A stretch of 48,639 nt of DNA from Hahellaceae bacterium (GCA_016744695.1 JADGDV010000008.1:94637-143275), one strand, 5' to 3'. Positions 17,272 through 26,540 are shown, counted from the first letter of the stretch. The notes: a model not told the origin generated them from the sequence alone. Numbers and translations: made by a program.

Positions 17272-17895
17272 TTAAATCCCTATTTTGCTAGCGACTTTTT
17301 TCAGCTTGGCGCTTAAACGGTGTAACACTTTGTGTTTGCCTTTAGCCGCCTCGCTGGTCACGTAATTTGTCTGAATAGATTTACGCACGCCGGTACAGGG
17401 GCTATGACCATGCCAGCAGTTGTCTGTTACTTCAAATACAACCAAAGTACCTGCTGAGGGTATAATCTCTTCAACGTAGTTCTCTAAACTGTCTCCATTG
17501 TCCAGTACGCGCAGACGACCACCTAGCTGTGTCCAACTGTCGTTAAAGTAGACCAGAATCGTCATGACTTTAGTCTTTGAATCGGTATGAATTCGCCCGT
17601 CTTTTTGGCGCATCTGCCCTCTTACTGTCGTCATAACAGGGTATTCATCTAATTCTTTATTAAACTTCTTTGCTATGGCGTGGCGGAATGCATTGCCTTC
17701 AATCTCTTCAATTAACTTAGTAAACTTCTCTCCACCTTGGACTTCTGCAAGAGGGATGCTCCCGCCATGCTCTATGTCTGGAAAATCATCCAGAACACCC
17801 GCTAACGCATCGGGTAAAATAAAATTCTTTACCACCACATAAGGGTAAGGCTGAGTTCTAAGTTCTTCCTTGTTAAATGCCTCAAGATTGAGCAT
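17272..17895 (-). CDS. 2-oxoglutarate/Fe(II)-dependent oxygenase
   Basis: A 207-aa oxygenase with the double-stranded beta-helix of the prolyl-4-hydroxylase-like superfamily. The iron ligands and co-substrate Arg are visible: H103 and D105 in GRIHTDSKTK, H162 in NCWHGHSP, and R171 in GVRKSIQTNYV. Strands LVYFNDSWTQLGGRLRV and AGTLVVFE complete the core. The length suggests a small-molecule or amino-acid-residue hydroxylase; the substrate cannot be told. It converges on the acyltransferase gene with only eight bases between stops and may belong to the same functional block. The start ATG at 17895 has AAGGGA upstream. Its AT-rich 5' region holds a weak Fur-like match (see rejected list). Confidence 0.87.
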   Translation of the reverse strand: MLNLEAFNKEELRTQPYPYVVVKNFILPDALAGVLDDFPDIEHGGSIPLAEVQGGEKFTKLIEEIEGNAFRHAIAKKFNKELDEYPVMTTVRGQMRQKDGRIHTDSKTKVMTILVYFNDSWTQLGGRLRVLDNGDSLENYVEEIIPSAGTLVVFEVTDNCWHGHSPCTGVRKSIQTNYVTSEAAKGKHKVLHRLSAKLKKVASKIGI

Positions 17896-18144
17896 AGGGA
17901 TTCCCTTTTTAATTATTAATTCTCATTATTATTTAACCTTCTACTTTGTAAGGTATTATCTCATAAAAGATGAAATAACCTAATTTAAATGCAGTATTGA
18001 TTTAAGAGGGCTAATGAGCGCTAATCAGTCAGGCTAGCTGAAGGTAGCATGAGGTGTTTGTGATGGTAGCAAGTTTGTATTCTGTTATTATGCACTGACT
18101 TAGCTAACGAACCCCTAAAACACGTACCTATAGAACTCAAATTT

Positions 18145-18654
18145 ATGCAGTTGCAATCAATAGATAAATCTACTTATCGAAAAAACCTTAACCGCGTTAT
18201 TGTGGCCATCATTATTATCTTGTTCACTTCGGCGTTAGGGAGTTCAACACTTCTAATTCAATTGTTTGGTGAGCCTAGTGGTTCAAATTTCGTTTTGAAT
18301 GTAATTGGTGTCGTTATTGCTGCGGGTATTATTGGGTTTCTTTTTTTTCGCTATAACGAACACCCTTATCTCTATGAGGTGATGTATGTGTGGCGATTGA
18401 AGCAGGAATTAAATCGTATATATAGAAAGACAGCGAAGCTAACGTTAGCGATAGAAAAAAATAACCCTGATGCGCTAGTCATTAAATACTTCAGTTTGAA
18501 AGGCTCAGAGCAGCTATATGAGTTAGATGATAATGATTTAACACTGAGTGACTTGAGAATAGAGATTAAAGCGCTGGATCGTAAAATCGACGCACTGGGT
18601 TTGAATATTAGTACCGATGATTATCACAAAAACTTATTAAATCAGCTCGATTAA
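18145..18654 (+). CDS. DUF3087 family membrane protein
   Basis: A 169-aa inner-membrane protein matching the DUF3087 pattern: MQLQSIDKSTYRKNLNRV, two TM helices (about 17-39 and 50-70), then HPYLYEVMYVWRLKQELNRI and a cytoplasmic alpha-helical tail with KGSEQLYELDDNDLTLSDL. The function is unknown. The DUF assignment rests on remembered family pattern (RYRKHLNR, VYYVWxLKQxLNRIYRK, LYELDDNTLTL). The 249 bases before it contain no gene; that stretch holds the promoters of this gene and of the divergent oxygenase. Confidence 0.75.
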   Translation: MQLQSIDKSTYRKNLNRVIVAIIIILFTSALGSSTLLIQLFGEPSGSNFVLNVIGVVIAAGIIGFLFFRYNEHPYLYEVMYVWRLKQELNRIYRKTAKLTLAIEKNNPDALVIKYFSLKGSEQLYELDDNDLTLSDLRIEIKALDRKIDALGLNISTDDYHKNLLNQLD

Positions 18655-18694
18655 TAGCTTCTTTATCAACTAAAAATTAAGGGATATTGTACGG

Positions 18695-20896
18695 GTGTCT
18701 GTAAATACACAATCAGAAAAAATAGAAATCATGAGTAAGCCTAAAAAGAAACTAAGCATGTCTACTGTTGTACTGCTTTCGTTTGCTGTTGGTATTGTGT
18801 GCGGTCTCATTTTTGGTGAAACGGTTGCCTGGATGTCTGTTATTGGTGACGCCTTCATCAAGCTCTTACAGATGACGGTTATTCCTTATATTATCGTATC
18901 GCTGATTTCCAGTTTAGGTACGTTGAGTTATGAGCAAGCTAAATCATTAGGCATTAATGTAGGTAAGTTGATGCTGATTATATGGCTGTTTGGTCTAGTA
19001 GTTATGTACTCAATTAAATGGACTTTTCCTGAATGGGAAGCGGGAGAGTTTTTCAGCCTGACTATTCTTGATGGCCCTAGTTCAGTCAACATGCTTGACC
19101 TGTATATTCCCTCAAACCCCTTTTTCTCAATGTCTAACAGTTATATACCTGCCATTGTACTTTTTTGTATTGCTACGGGCATTGCACTAATTTCAATTAA
19201 AGATAAAGACCCTTTAATTAAGCCTTTGCTATTGCTTGGCGAAGCGTTTAACAAAATAACGCAGTACATTGTTAAATTAATGCCTTTAGGTATTTTTGCA
19301 ATGACAGCGGCAACCGCAGGAACAATGGAGTTTGATGAATTTCAAAAACTACAGGTCTATTTTGCTGCACATATAGTCATGACTATACTGCTTACCTATT
19401 GGGTTTTGCCTGCTATCGTGGCTACGTTTACTCCGTTTTCTTATCGAGATATTGTAGGTATCGCTAATGATGCAATGGTGACGGCCTTTGCGGCAGGTAA
19501 TATTTTTATTATTTTACCCTTATTAATTGAACGCACTAAAGAGCTATTTCATAAGTACAATTTGGGTGATAAAGACACGGATAATTATGCAAATATAATT
19601 ATTCCCGTTGTGTTTAGCTTTCCTAATTTGGGTAAACTTTTGACGATCGTTTTTGTTTTATTTGCGGCATGGTTCTCAGGGGAGGAACTCGACTTTTTTA
19701 GTTATTTTCCGATGGCGATAAACGGGCTTGTTAGCTTGTTTGGTAGCGTGTATTTAACCATTCCCATGTTACTTGACTCGTTGGAATTATCATCTGATCT
19801 ATTTCAGCTTTATATGGTTTCAAGTTTGTTTACTAGCCGGTTTACGTCTCTTTTGGCTGCTATGAATATTTTTATATTAGCAGTGGGTGGAACGGCAATG
19901 CTCGCGGGTGTTGCTAAAATAAGCATGAGACGATTAGTGATTTATAGTGCATTAAGCCCCGTTGTATTTGGTGGTGTATTATTGGCCACGACGCTATTGT
20001 TAAACACCTTAGTTAATACCGAATATAAAATGGGTGAAGTGGTGGCCGATATGACGACGGCTTCAGAGGTTCCTGAGCAAGTGAGCACTTATAGTTGGGA
20101 TGATCAACAAAGCTCTGGGCAGCCACGCAGTATTGTTGAAATAAAGAAAAGTGGTGTATTACGTGTGGGATATAACCCCGTACAGATACCATTTTCTTAT
20201 TTTAATAGTAAAGGTGTGTTAGTCGGTTTTGATATCGACATGATGACAAAGCTAGCGGCAGAACTAGAGGTTGAGCTTGTGTTTGTGCCGTATGAGGCTA
20301 AAACGGTGATCAGTGCGATTAACCAAGGCCAGTTTGATATAGGTATCTCCGGTATTCAAATGACCACTCAGCGGCTACAAGTTGTAGACTTTACGACGCC
20401 CGTATTATCACTTCATTATACGTTTGTAGTTAAGGATTATCGTGCAGATGCAATTGTGGCTCAAGATACGACCGCAGCTAAAAGCCTCAGAGTGGCCTCA
20501 GTCGGTGATTATGCTATAACGCCGTTATTAAAGAAGAAATACCCTAGTTGGACATTTGATAGAATTGAATCTGATGGGCTCTTTTTTGGTGATGATGGTG
20601 AAACATGGGATGCCTTATTGATTAGTCTGGAGGCAGGCAAAACGTGGACAATGTTATATCCAGACTACACAACGCTTTATAACCGTGACGAAATTAAGTC
20701 ATTTCCAGCGTCTTATGTTGTAGCTTTAGGAAATACGCCCTTGCTAAAGTTCATGAACAGCTGGTTAGCTATCCAAACTTCATCGGGTAAAATTGACAGC
20801 TTATATAAGTATTGGATTTTAGGCGAAAATGCCAAGCCTAAAAAAGCCCGTTGGTCTGTAATTAAAGATGTACTACATTGGGGTAGTGATAAATAA
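18695..20896 (+). CDS. Dicarboxylate-symporter-like protein fused to a family-3 solute-binding domain
   Basis: A 733-aa fusion. Residues ~15-405 resemble the DAACS/GltP symporter family (opening VVLLSFAVGIVCGLIFGE, then LLQMTVIPYIIVSLISS). Residues ~485-715 are a periplasmic solute-binding domain (SBP_bac_3): SGVLRVGYNPVQIPFSYF, VGFDIDMMTKLAAEL and GQFDIGISGIQMTTQRLQ. An added hydrophobic segment (~413-437, LVIYSALSPVVFGGVLLAT) follows the eight symporter helices and would carry the binding domain to the periplasm. The usual signatures are altered: the serine-rich HP1 region reads TAFAAGNIF (263-271) and the NMDGT position reads PNLGK (310-314), so coupling ion and substrate may differ from GltP. 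The start is GTG 18695 behind AAGGGA; ATG 18731 is possible. Likely substrates are amino or dicarboxylic acids (inference). Confidence 0.85.
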   Translation: MSVNTQSEKIEIMSKPKKKLSMSTVVLLSFAVGIVCGLIFGETVAWMSVIGDAFIKLLQMTVIPYIIVSLISSLGTLSYEQAKSLGINVGKLMLIIWLFGLVVMYSIKWTFPEWEAGEFFSLTILDGPSSVNMLDLYIPSNPFFSMSNSYIPAIVLFCIATGIALISIKDKDPLIKPLLLLGEAFNKITQYIVKLMPLGIFAMTAATAGTMEFDEFQKLQVYFAAHIVMTILLTYWVLPAIVATFTPFSYRDIVGIANDAMVTAFAAGNIFIILPLLIERTKELFHKYNLGDKDTDNYANIIIPVVFSFPNLGKLLTIVFVLFAAWFSGEELDFFSYFPMAINGLVSLFGSVYLTIPMLLDSLELSSDLFQLYMVSSLFTSRFTSLLAAMNIFILAVGGTAMLAGVAKISMRRLVIYSALSPVVFGGVLLATTLLLNTLVNTEYKMGEVVADMTTASEVPEQVSTYSWDDQQSSGQPRSIVEIKKSGVLRVGYNPVQIPFSYFNSKGVLVGFDIDMMTKLAAELEVELVFVPYEAKTVISAINQGQFDIGISGIQMTTQRLQVVDFTTPVLSLHYTFVVKDYRADAIVAQDTTAAKSLRVASVGDYAITPLLKKKYPSWTFDRIESDGLFFGDDGETWDALLISLEAGKTWTMLYPDYTTLYNRDEIKSFPASYVVALGNTPLLKFMNSWLAIQTSSGKIDSLYKYWILGENAKPKKARWSVIKDVLHWGSDK

Positions 20897-20930
20897 GGTT
20901 CTACTGAGTGTTTTAAGTGAGGTTGGCTTA

Positions 20931-21785
20931 TTATAAAAATAGGTCGACTTCACTAAATACCTGTTTAGTAATATCACCCCTCACAATACCGTGCATGTGA
21001 AAGTCTATTTCTTTGTATCGTTTGTTGTTTGAGCCAATACGTTTAAAGAGGTCACGCCCGCTTTGAACGTCTATTTTTGGGTCTCCACTGGCATGGATAA
21101 TCAACGTGGGAATCTCTATAGACGAAATATCTTCACACACTTCTTTCATCATTAATTTTATTTGAACAATGCTGCTCACTGGGCAGCGTAAATAATTAAT
21201 GTGAGGGTTGTCTGCATGGTTAGTCACAAACTCTTTTTTCCAAGACTTTATGCTAACTAGATTATTCCAATGGTTTACAGGTTCTGCAAAGTGCGATGAA
21301 AATTTCTTAAACTTAAGGGGGGCACTAATACTAATAAGCTTATCAAAGGCATTGGGCTTATTGATCACCTGATGAAGTGCCACCGCACCACCGGTTGAGA
21401 ACCCCGCAATCGTAACCGTGTCGCAGCATGCTTTTAGAATTTCATGACCTCGATCAACAGAATCTATCCACTCATGCTTTTTACGCTTAGACAGATCATC
21501 TGCCGATGTGCCATGGCCGGCCATGCGGGGCGCGTATACGGTGTAGCCCTTGGTAAATAAAAACTCTGCCCACTCTCTTACTTCTTCAGGCGCAGCCATT
21601 AGGCCATGTATTAGAAGCACGCCACGAGTTGATTTCGGGTTATGCAGTAAGTAAGGCTCACCAATATTTTTAGTCTTGGTTTCGCCTTCTAAATAGTGAT
21701 GTAGGTACTCTTCGTCAAATAGCGCTTGTTCATTATTGAGCAAGCGCTGGCACTGATCTGAAAGGCTAAGTGTGTTTGATGTCAT
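20931..21785 (-). CDS. Alpha/beta hydrolase (carboxylesterase/monoacylglycerol lipase-like)
   Basis: A 284-aa serine hydrolase resembling bacterial carboxylesterases of the Est30/monoglyceride-lipase kind. The core shows RGVLLIHGLMAAPEEVREWA (oxyanion HG), YAPRMAGHGTSADDL, the nucleophile elbow IAGFSTGGAVAL (Ser), LIIHASGDPKIDV (acid Asp) and DFHMHGIVRGD (catalytic His region). There is no signal peptide, so it is cytoplasmic. The ATG at 21785 is chosen over TTG at 21791. It begins two bases after the TrhA gene's stop, so the two form an operon. The substrate is not known. Confidence 0.82.
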   Translation of the reverse strand: MTSNTLSLSDQCQRLLNNEQALFDEEYLHHYLEGETKTKNIGEPYLLHNPKSTRGVLLIHGLMAAPEEVREWAEFLFTKGYTVYAPRMAGHGTSADDLSKRKKHEWIDSVDRGHEILKACCDTVTIAGFSTGGAVALHQVINKPNAFDKLISISAPLKFKKFSSHFAEPVNHWNNLVSIKSWKKEFVTNHADNPHINYLRCPVSSIVQIKLMMKEVCEDISSIEIPTLIIHASGDPKIDVQSGRDLFKRIGSNNKRYKEIDFHMHGIVRGDITKQVFSEVDLFL

Positions 21786-21787
21786 TA

Positions 21788-22441
21788 TCAAACAGCAACG
21801 GAGGCTGCAGAGAATGCGCTATAGATTAATGCGTAATGGCAAGCGCCACCTACGAGAACCATTACATGAAAGAGCTCATGAAAGCTGAATATTCCAGGCA
21901 GCATAAGTGGTCGTTTAAGGGCGTAAAAAAGAGCACCTAGTGTAAACGCTATACCGCCAGCAAATAATAAGGTGGCTTGTTGTTCTGTCATTGCTTCAAG
22001 CACTTGTTGCATAGGGAATACTAAAGACCAACCCATTATTAAAAAGATAAGAGCATAGATCATTCTTGGTGCGCGAGGAAAGAATATTTGTGAGCAAACC
22101 CCAAAAGCGACAAGGCCCCATTGGAGCGCTATCATAGGTAGGCGCCAATCGTCATTCAGAAAGAAGTAACAGATCGGGGTGTAAGAGCCTGCAATCATAA
22201 AGAATATGGCTAAACGATCCATCTTTCGCCAAAAGGAAAGCTCGTTTTCTTGTTTCTTGAACATGTGATAAAGCGAACTGGCAGAGAATAAAAAGGTGAT
22301 GGATAAACCGTAAATTAATGCGGTAGCGATCATTGAGGCTGAGCCTGTTGCCACACTTACTAAGAAAATAGTACCGATCACCGACGCAATCATGCCTGCC
22401 AGATGAGAGTAGAAATTAAATGCTTCATGAGACTTTACCAC
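21788..22441 (-). CDS. trhA: Hemolysin-III/TrhA family membrane protein (PAQR superfamily)
   Basis: A 217-aa, seven-TM inner-membrane protein of the YqfA/HlyIII family (bacterial PAQR). The proposed metal-site residues are present: S and H in FSASSLYHMF, the Asp in KMDRLAIFF, and the closing HELFHVMVLVGGACHY with two His near the C-terminus. Relatives affect membrane fluidity or energetics, and hemolysis by the family is doubtful. The gene starts at ATG 22441. It heads a two-gene operon with the hydrolase and is divergent from the sensor kinase gene. Confidence 0.88.
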   Translation of the reverse strand: MVKSHEAFNFYSHLAGMIASVIGTIFLVSVATGSASMIATALIYGLSITFLFSASSLYHMFKKQENELSFWRKMDRLAIFFMIAGSYTPICYFFLNDDWRLPMIALQWGLVAFGVCSQIFFPRAPRMIYALIFLIMGWSLVFPMQQVLEAMTEQQATLLFAGGIAFTLGALFYALKRPLMLPGIFSFHELFHVMVLVGGACHYALIYSAFSAASVAV

Positions 22442-22623
22442 CTTGAACCCCTCGCGTTAGCCTTGCTAAACTTTATTATCATGTTTTTATAAAGTGTCTA
22501 ATAGGGTGCTATTCTCTCACAAAGCGTATATGTTGCATCTTGATCAATGCTTGTATCAGCCTGCTTTTACAAAACTTTTACATAAGTGCTCATAAATGGC
22601 GGTGCTTATATTTCAGGGGAAAC

Positions 22624-23586
22624 ATGAAACGAATTAAGTTAATGCCTAATGCGATATTTATTTTTATCTTCTCTCTTGTTGCACTTGTTTCTTCATTTGT
22701 TCTTTATATTTATTGGTATATCGAGATTACGGTTGGCTTGGATGATGTGGTTGATAAGTTTGATATAGACCCTCGTCAGGTATTTGAGTCTCAGCCTGCT
22801 CTGGTTATTGTGGTGTTGTCTTTATTGGTGGGTTTGATATTAACAGGTCTTTCAATGACCTTTGTTTATAACCTGAAAATGCAGCAACTTTACCGTCTTC
22901 AAAATAACTTTATTAATAACTTTACCCATGAATTAAAAACCCCTGTTACTTCTTTAAAATTGTATCTTGAGACTTTTCTTAAGCATGAATTGAGCAAAGA
23001 AGAACAAGACAAGTTTGTGAACTATATGCTTCAGGATGTTCATCGATTATCCGATAACATCAGTAATATTCTCGATTTAGGCCAAATTGAAAGTAGTCAC
23101 TTCACTGGGGAGTTTGTTGAACTTGATTTGCCCGGCTTTGTGTCTTCTTTTTATGCCGATAATGCCTACCTGTTTCCAGGGGCTAAGATTAGTGTTGAAA
23201 CTCCCGAAGGCTTAAGCCGTAAAGTGGCCATTAACACTTCATTATTTGAAATGCTGTTAATTAATCTAGCGACGAATGCGGTTAAATATAATCACTCTGA
23301 TAAGCCCGAGTTACTGGTTGAATTTGAAACCACTCAGCGAAATATGATGATTAATTTTAGCGATAACGGTATTGGTATTGATCGCTCTCAGAGTAAAAAG
23401 ATTTTTAAAAAGTTCTATCAAATTGGTCGCTCAAATATAATGTCAGCGAAAGGCAGTGGGCTTGGGCTTTATCTGGTTCAGAATATTGTTAATGCGCATC
23501 ATGGAAAAATTAAAATGAGTAGTGATGGTGTTGGTTGTGGCTCTCTGTTTATAGTTTCTTTGCCATGGTCTAATAAAACTGCCTAA
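22624..23586 (+). CDS. Sensor histidine kinase, two TM segments
   Basis: A 320-aa membrane histidine kinase. TM1 (~11-33) and TM2 (~58-82) bracket a very short periplasmic loop of about 25 residues, so the kinase probably senses the membrane itself or a partner. The HisKA phospho-acceptor is H102 (NNFTHELKTPVTSLKLYLE). The HATPase boxes follow: N (LLINLATNAVKYN), G1 (FSDNGIGID) and G2 (AKGSGLGLYLVQNI). No HAMP or PAS domain is evident. ATG 22624 is selected because AGGGGAAAC lies just upstream and TM1 follows at once. The kinase gene precedes its regulator, with 33 bases between. Confidence 0.88.
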   Translation: MKRIKLMPNAIFIFIFSLVALVSSFVLYIYWYIEITVGLDDVVDKFDIDPRQVFESQPALVIVVLSLLVGLILTGLSMTFVYNLKMQQLYRLQNNFINNFTHELKTPVTSLKLYLETFLKHELSKEEQDKFVNYMLQDVHRLSDNISNILDLGQIESSHFTGEFVELDLPGFVSSFYADNAYLFPGAKISVETPEGLSRKVAINTSLFEMLLINLATNAVKYNHSDKPELLVEFETTQRNMMINFSDNGIGIDRSQSKKIFKKFYQIGRSNIMSAKGSGLGLYLVQNIVNAHHGKIKMSSDGVGCGSLFIVSLPWSNKTA

Positions 23587-23619
23587 TAAATCGCTTAATA
23601 AAAAAATGAGTTCACGCTA

Positions 23620-24342
23620 ATGAGTATGCCCAGTAAACGTATTTTAGTGATTGAGGATGAGCTGCATATTGCCGAAGGTATTAGGCTTAACCTTCAATTA
23701 CAAGGTTACGAAGTTCAAGTCGCAGAGAGCGGTACTGCAGGCTTAGCTGCTTGGAAACAATGGGAGCCCGACCTAGTAGTGTTGGATATTATGCTACCGG
23801 GCATTGATGGCATTTCTGTTTTAAAAAGTATTCGGCTCGAAGACGAACGTTTACCCGTGTTGATTTTATCAGCCAAAAGCTCAGCTGAAGATCGTGTTAA
23901 AGGCTTAGCCTTAGGGGTTGATGATTACTTATCAAAACCCTTCAACCTCGATGAATTTTTACTTAGGGTTGAACGCTTGCTTAAAAGAGATAGCTGGATG
24001 AAAGAAGAGTCTGATGTGGTGACCCCGACCATACCTGACCTTTATGTGTTTGGTAATAATAAAATAGACTTCAGCAATGCTTTGGCTATTTGCAAAGGTG
24101 AAGATATTTCCCTCACTGAGCAGGAAGTGCGCTTGCTCAGGCTATTTATAGCTAACCGTGGCAAAGCGCTCAGTCGAGGTGATATTCTAGAACTTGCCTG
24201 GGGGTTCTCGAAAAGCCTGAGTACAAGAACCGTTGATAACTTTGTAGTGCGTTTTAGAAAATACTTTGAAGAAGATCCTAAATCTCCCGTATATTTCAAA
24301 AGCCGTCGGTCAGTGGGTTACGTCTTTGACTATGAAGAGTGA
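23620..24342 (+). CDS. OmpR-family response regulator
   Basis: A 240-aa regulator. The receiver domain has the acidic pocket IEDE (12-14), phospho-acceptor D56 (VVLDIMLPG), the Ser/Thr switch in LILSAKS and K-P in YLSKPFNLDEF. The C-terminal winged helix (~145-238) ends SRRSVGYVFDYEE, typical of OmpR/PhoB-type DNA binding, with recognition-helix region TRTVDNFVVRFRKYF. It is the partner of the kinase just upstream. Target genes are unknown; the neighbouring trhA-hydrolase operon is one candidate by position only. It converges with cpxA, 16 bases between stops. Confidence 0.9.
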   Translation: MSMPSKRILVIEDELHIAEGIRLNLQLQGYEVQVAESGTAGLAAWKQWEPDLVVLDIMLPGIDGISVLKSIRLEDERLPVLILSAKSSAEDRVKGLALGVDDYLSKPFNLDEFLLRVERLLKRDSWMKEESDVVTPTIPDLYVFGNNKIDFSNALAICKGEDISLTEQEVRLLRLFIANRGKALSRGDILELAWGFSKSLSTRTVDNFVVRFRKYFEEDPKSPVYFKSRRSVGYVFDYEE

Positions 24343-24358
24343 CTATGAACAGATGTCA

Positions 24359-25753
24359 TTAGGCTGGAAGCCAAATGGTGACACATAGACCGCCTTCATC
24401 AGGTGTATGAAGCGTGATCTCTCCTTTATGTAAATCCACTACACGTTTAACAATGGCAAGTCCAAGACCATAACCGCCCGTATTTTGAGTGCGGGAGTTA
24501 TCTGCCCTATAAAATGGAGTGAATGCCTTCTTAATTTCATCGTCACTAAGCCCTAATCCTTGATCGCTTATTTTGATAGTAAAGCCTGATGTCTGCTGTG
24601 ACGAGTCTTCATCCATAACCACCTCAATAGTTATCGCTGCATTTATTGGGCTGTATTTAAGTGCATTACCTACTACATTCTCAAAGGCTCTTCCAAGTAA
24701 AACTGAATTGCCATGTATACTCGTTGTTTCAGAGCAACGTAACTGAAGATCAATGTCTTTGGTATTAGCTTCAAGTTCTGCATCTTCAACAAGTGCTTTG
24801 AGCAGTTCGAATAAATTAACAGGCTCAATGGTGACATTTTTGGCCTCCTCACCTAAACGATTCAGGGTGAGTAAGTTTTCAATCAATTCATTTAGCTTGT
24901 TATTTTGTGATTCTATTTTTTCTAATAATTCTTTAGTAAATGCATCATCTTCACCAAGTTGCTCGCGTATCAGGTCTATAGCAATTCGCTGTCGGGTTAA
25001 TGGTGTTCTTATTTCATGAGAGATATCGCGTAGCAGCTGTTTTTGCCCTGTAATGGTTCTTTCCAGTTGCTCTGCCATATTATCAAACGAGTTACCTAAT
25101 TCTCCCAGCTCATCTTTACGGCGGCCAATGCTCTGGCTAACGCGGGTTGAAAGTTGCCCTGATGCCATTTTTTGACTGGCACTTTTTAAAATAACGACCG
25201 GTTTAACCACATGTCTACTAAGCCAGAATGAAGCTATTGAAATAATAATCAGCGTAACCAGAAAGCGTAACCAGCGATATTCAGAGGGGGAGCCTAGTTT
25301 TTTATGAATGTAGGGGGAGGGGAGCACTTTGAAAACATAATGCTGACCACTGGATGATATAACGGATACACGAGGGTTAATCATAGGGCGGCGAAAGTTA
25401 ATTATCTTTTCTGATCTGTGCTTGTCGTTATCTTCAAAAAAATCATCTAGATCGTCGTGCTCGTCATGAGATTTACGTACAGAGCGGCCTAAGCGCTCTT
25501 TATTCTGACTGATTAAGATAGCTCTGATTTCGTAGCGTTTGTAGATCCTTTTATACCATTTTGTAAGTGCTTTTTCGCCTGAGGTTTCATAAATGCTTAC
25601 CGCATCATTCGCCAGATTTTCTATCTGACTTCTGATCTTATCGGCTTTGTGCTCAATGTTGCTTATTTGCATCGTAATCGTAATATTGGCGCCTGTGGAA
25701 ACAATAATGGTGAGCCAGAAGACGGCCATGACCTTCCAGAATAATTTACTCAT
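24359..25753 (-). CDS. cpxA: Envelope-stress sensor kinase CpxA
   Basis: A 464-aa histidine kinase. TM1 (~8-28), a periplasmic sensor (~30-160, very charged around HDEHDDLDDFFEDNDKHR), TM2 (~169-188), HAMP (VVKPVVILKSASQKMASGQL), HisKA with H246 in RDISHEIRTPLTRQRIA, and HATPase with GGYGLGLAIVKRVVDLH. The NxxSHEIRTPLTR phospho-site context and the neighbouring cpxR and cpxP genes support CpxA. It overlaps cpxR by 4 bases (ATGA), so they are translated together. The periplasmic part is longer in acidic residues than usual, as far as I can judge. Confidence 0.85.
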   Translation of the reverse strand: MSKLFWKVMAVFWLTIIVSTGANITITMQISNIEHKADKIRSQIENLANDAVSIYETSGEKALTKWYKRIYKRYEIRAILISQNKERLGRSVRKSHDEHDDLDDFFEDNDKHRSEKIINFRRPMINPRVSVISSSGQHYVFKVLPSPYIHKKLGSPSEYRWLRFLVTLIIISIASFWLSRHVVKPVVILKSASQKMASGQLSTRVSQSIGRRKDELGELGNSFDNMAEQLERTITGQKQLLRDISHEIRTPLTRQRIAIDLIREQLGEDDAFTKELLEKIESQNNKLNELIENLLTLNRLGEEAKNVTIEPVNLFELLKALVEDAELEANTKDIDLQLRCSETTSIHGNSVLLGRAFENVVGNALKYSPINAAITIEVVMDEDSSQQTSGFTIKISDQGLGLSDDEIKKAFTPFYRADNSRTQNTGGYGLGLAIVKRVVDLHKGEITLHTPDEGGLCVTIWLPA

Positions 25754-26475
25754 GACGGTGTGTTATCTGTATTGTCTGCACTCATTATTAAGTAGCCTAC
25801 GCCGCGAATGGTTTTTATATAGGGTTGATCTTTGGTTACATTCCCCAGTTTTTTTCTAAGGTTGCTTACATGCATATCTATTGCGCGATCATAAAGTGTT
25901 AGTTTTCTGCCTAGGGCGCGTTGTGTGAGGTCTGATTTATTAATTACTTCGCCAGGATGGTTGAGCAGTTCTACAAGAATATTAAACTCAGCGTTAGTTA
26001 GTTCTACTTCATTCCCTGCAAGGAATGCTTGATGGCGCTGGGGTTTAACTTCAATGTTTCCGTTTTTTAGTATTAGCTCTTGGTTGGTAGTGGGTACTGA
26101 CTGATCTAAACCGACTCTTCTTAAAATAGCTTTTATTCGAGCAATAAGTTCTCTTGGATTGAAGGGTTTTGGAAGGTAGTCATCGGCGCCCATTTCAAAG
26201 CCAACAATTCGATCAATATCATCCCCTCTAGCGGTTAACATGAGCACTGGCGTATTCTTTATTTTTCTAAGCTCTCTTAGTACTTCCAGGCCATCTCTGC
26301 CTGGCAGCATAATATCTAGAATTAGCAGGTCAAAGTCATTAGTAGAGGCTTTATGTAAGCCGTCATCGCCATTAAATGAGCATGTTATGTCAAACCCTTC
26401 GTTAGATAAAAGAGTAACCAGTAATTCGCTGATTTCGGCATCGTCTTCAACAAGTAATAAGTGAGCTGAGTTCAT
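25750..26475 (-). CDS. cpxR: Response regulator CpxR
   Basis: A 241-aa OmpR-family regulator. The receiver domain carries the acidic pair DD (11-12), phospho-acceptor D54 (LLILDIMLPGRDG), Thr switch in VLMLTARGDD and YLPKPFNPREL. The winged-helix domain ends LYDRAIDMHVSNLRKKLG and IKTIRGVGYLI, as in CpxR. Partner CpxA overlaps at the 3' end and the cpxP-like gene is divergent across a 180-bp region with TTTAC boxes, so it probably controls both this operon and cpxP. Confidence 0.88.
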   Translation of the reverse strand: MNSAHLLLVEDDAEISELLVTLLSNEGFDITCSFNGDDGLHKASTNDFDLLILDIMLPGRDGLEVLRELRKIKNTPVLMLTARGDDIDRIVGFEMGADDYLPKPFNPRELIARIKAILRRVGLDQSVPTTNQELILKNGNIEVKPQRHQAFLAGNEVELTNAEFNILVELLNHPGEVINKSDLTQRALGRKLTLYDRAIDMHVSNLRKKLGNVTKDQPYIKTIRGVGYLIMSADNTDNTPS

Positions 26476-26540
26476 CGTATTTTTCTAAATAGTTAAAAGG
26501 TGAGTCTTTATTAAGCTAATTCTAGCATAGCGGAGGTAAT

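Noticed and set aside
17912-17930. Fur-like sequence upstream of the 2OG oxygenase gene
   Set aside because: Only about 12 of 19 positions match the consensus and the region is very AT-rich, so the match is not above chance.
22442-22623. Alternative longer N-terminus of the first histidine kinase, starting at 22540
   Set aside because: The added residues include no signal, and the ATG at 22624 has a strong Shine-Dalgarno right before the first TM helix.
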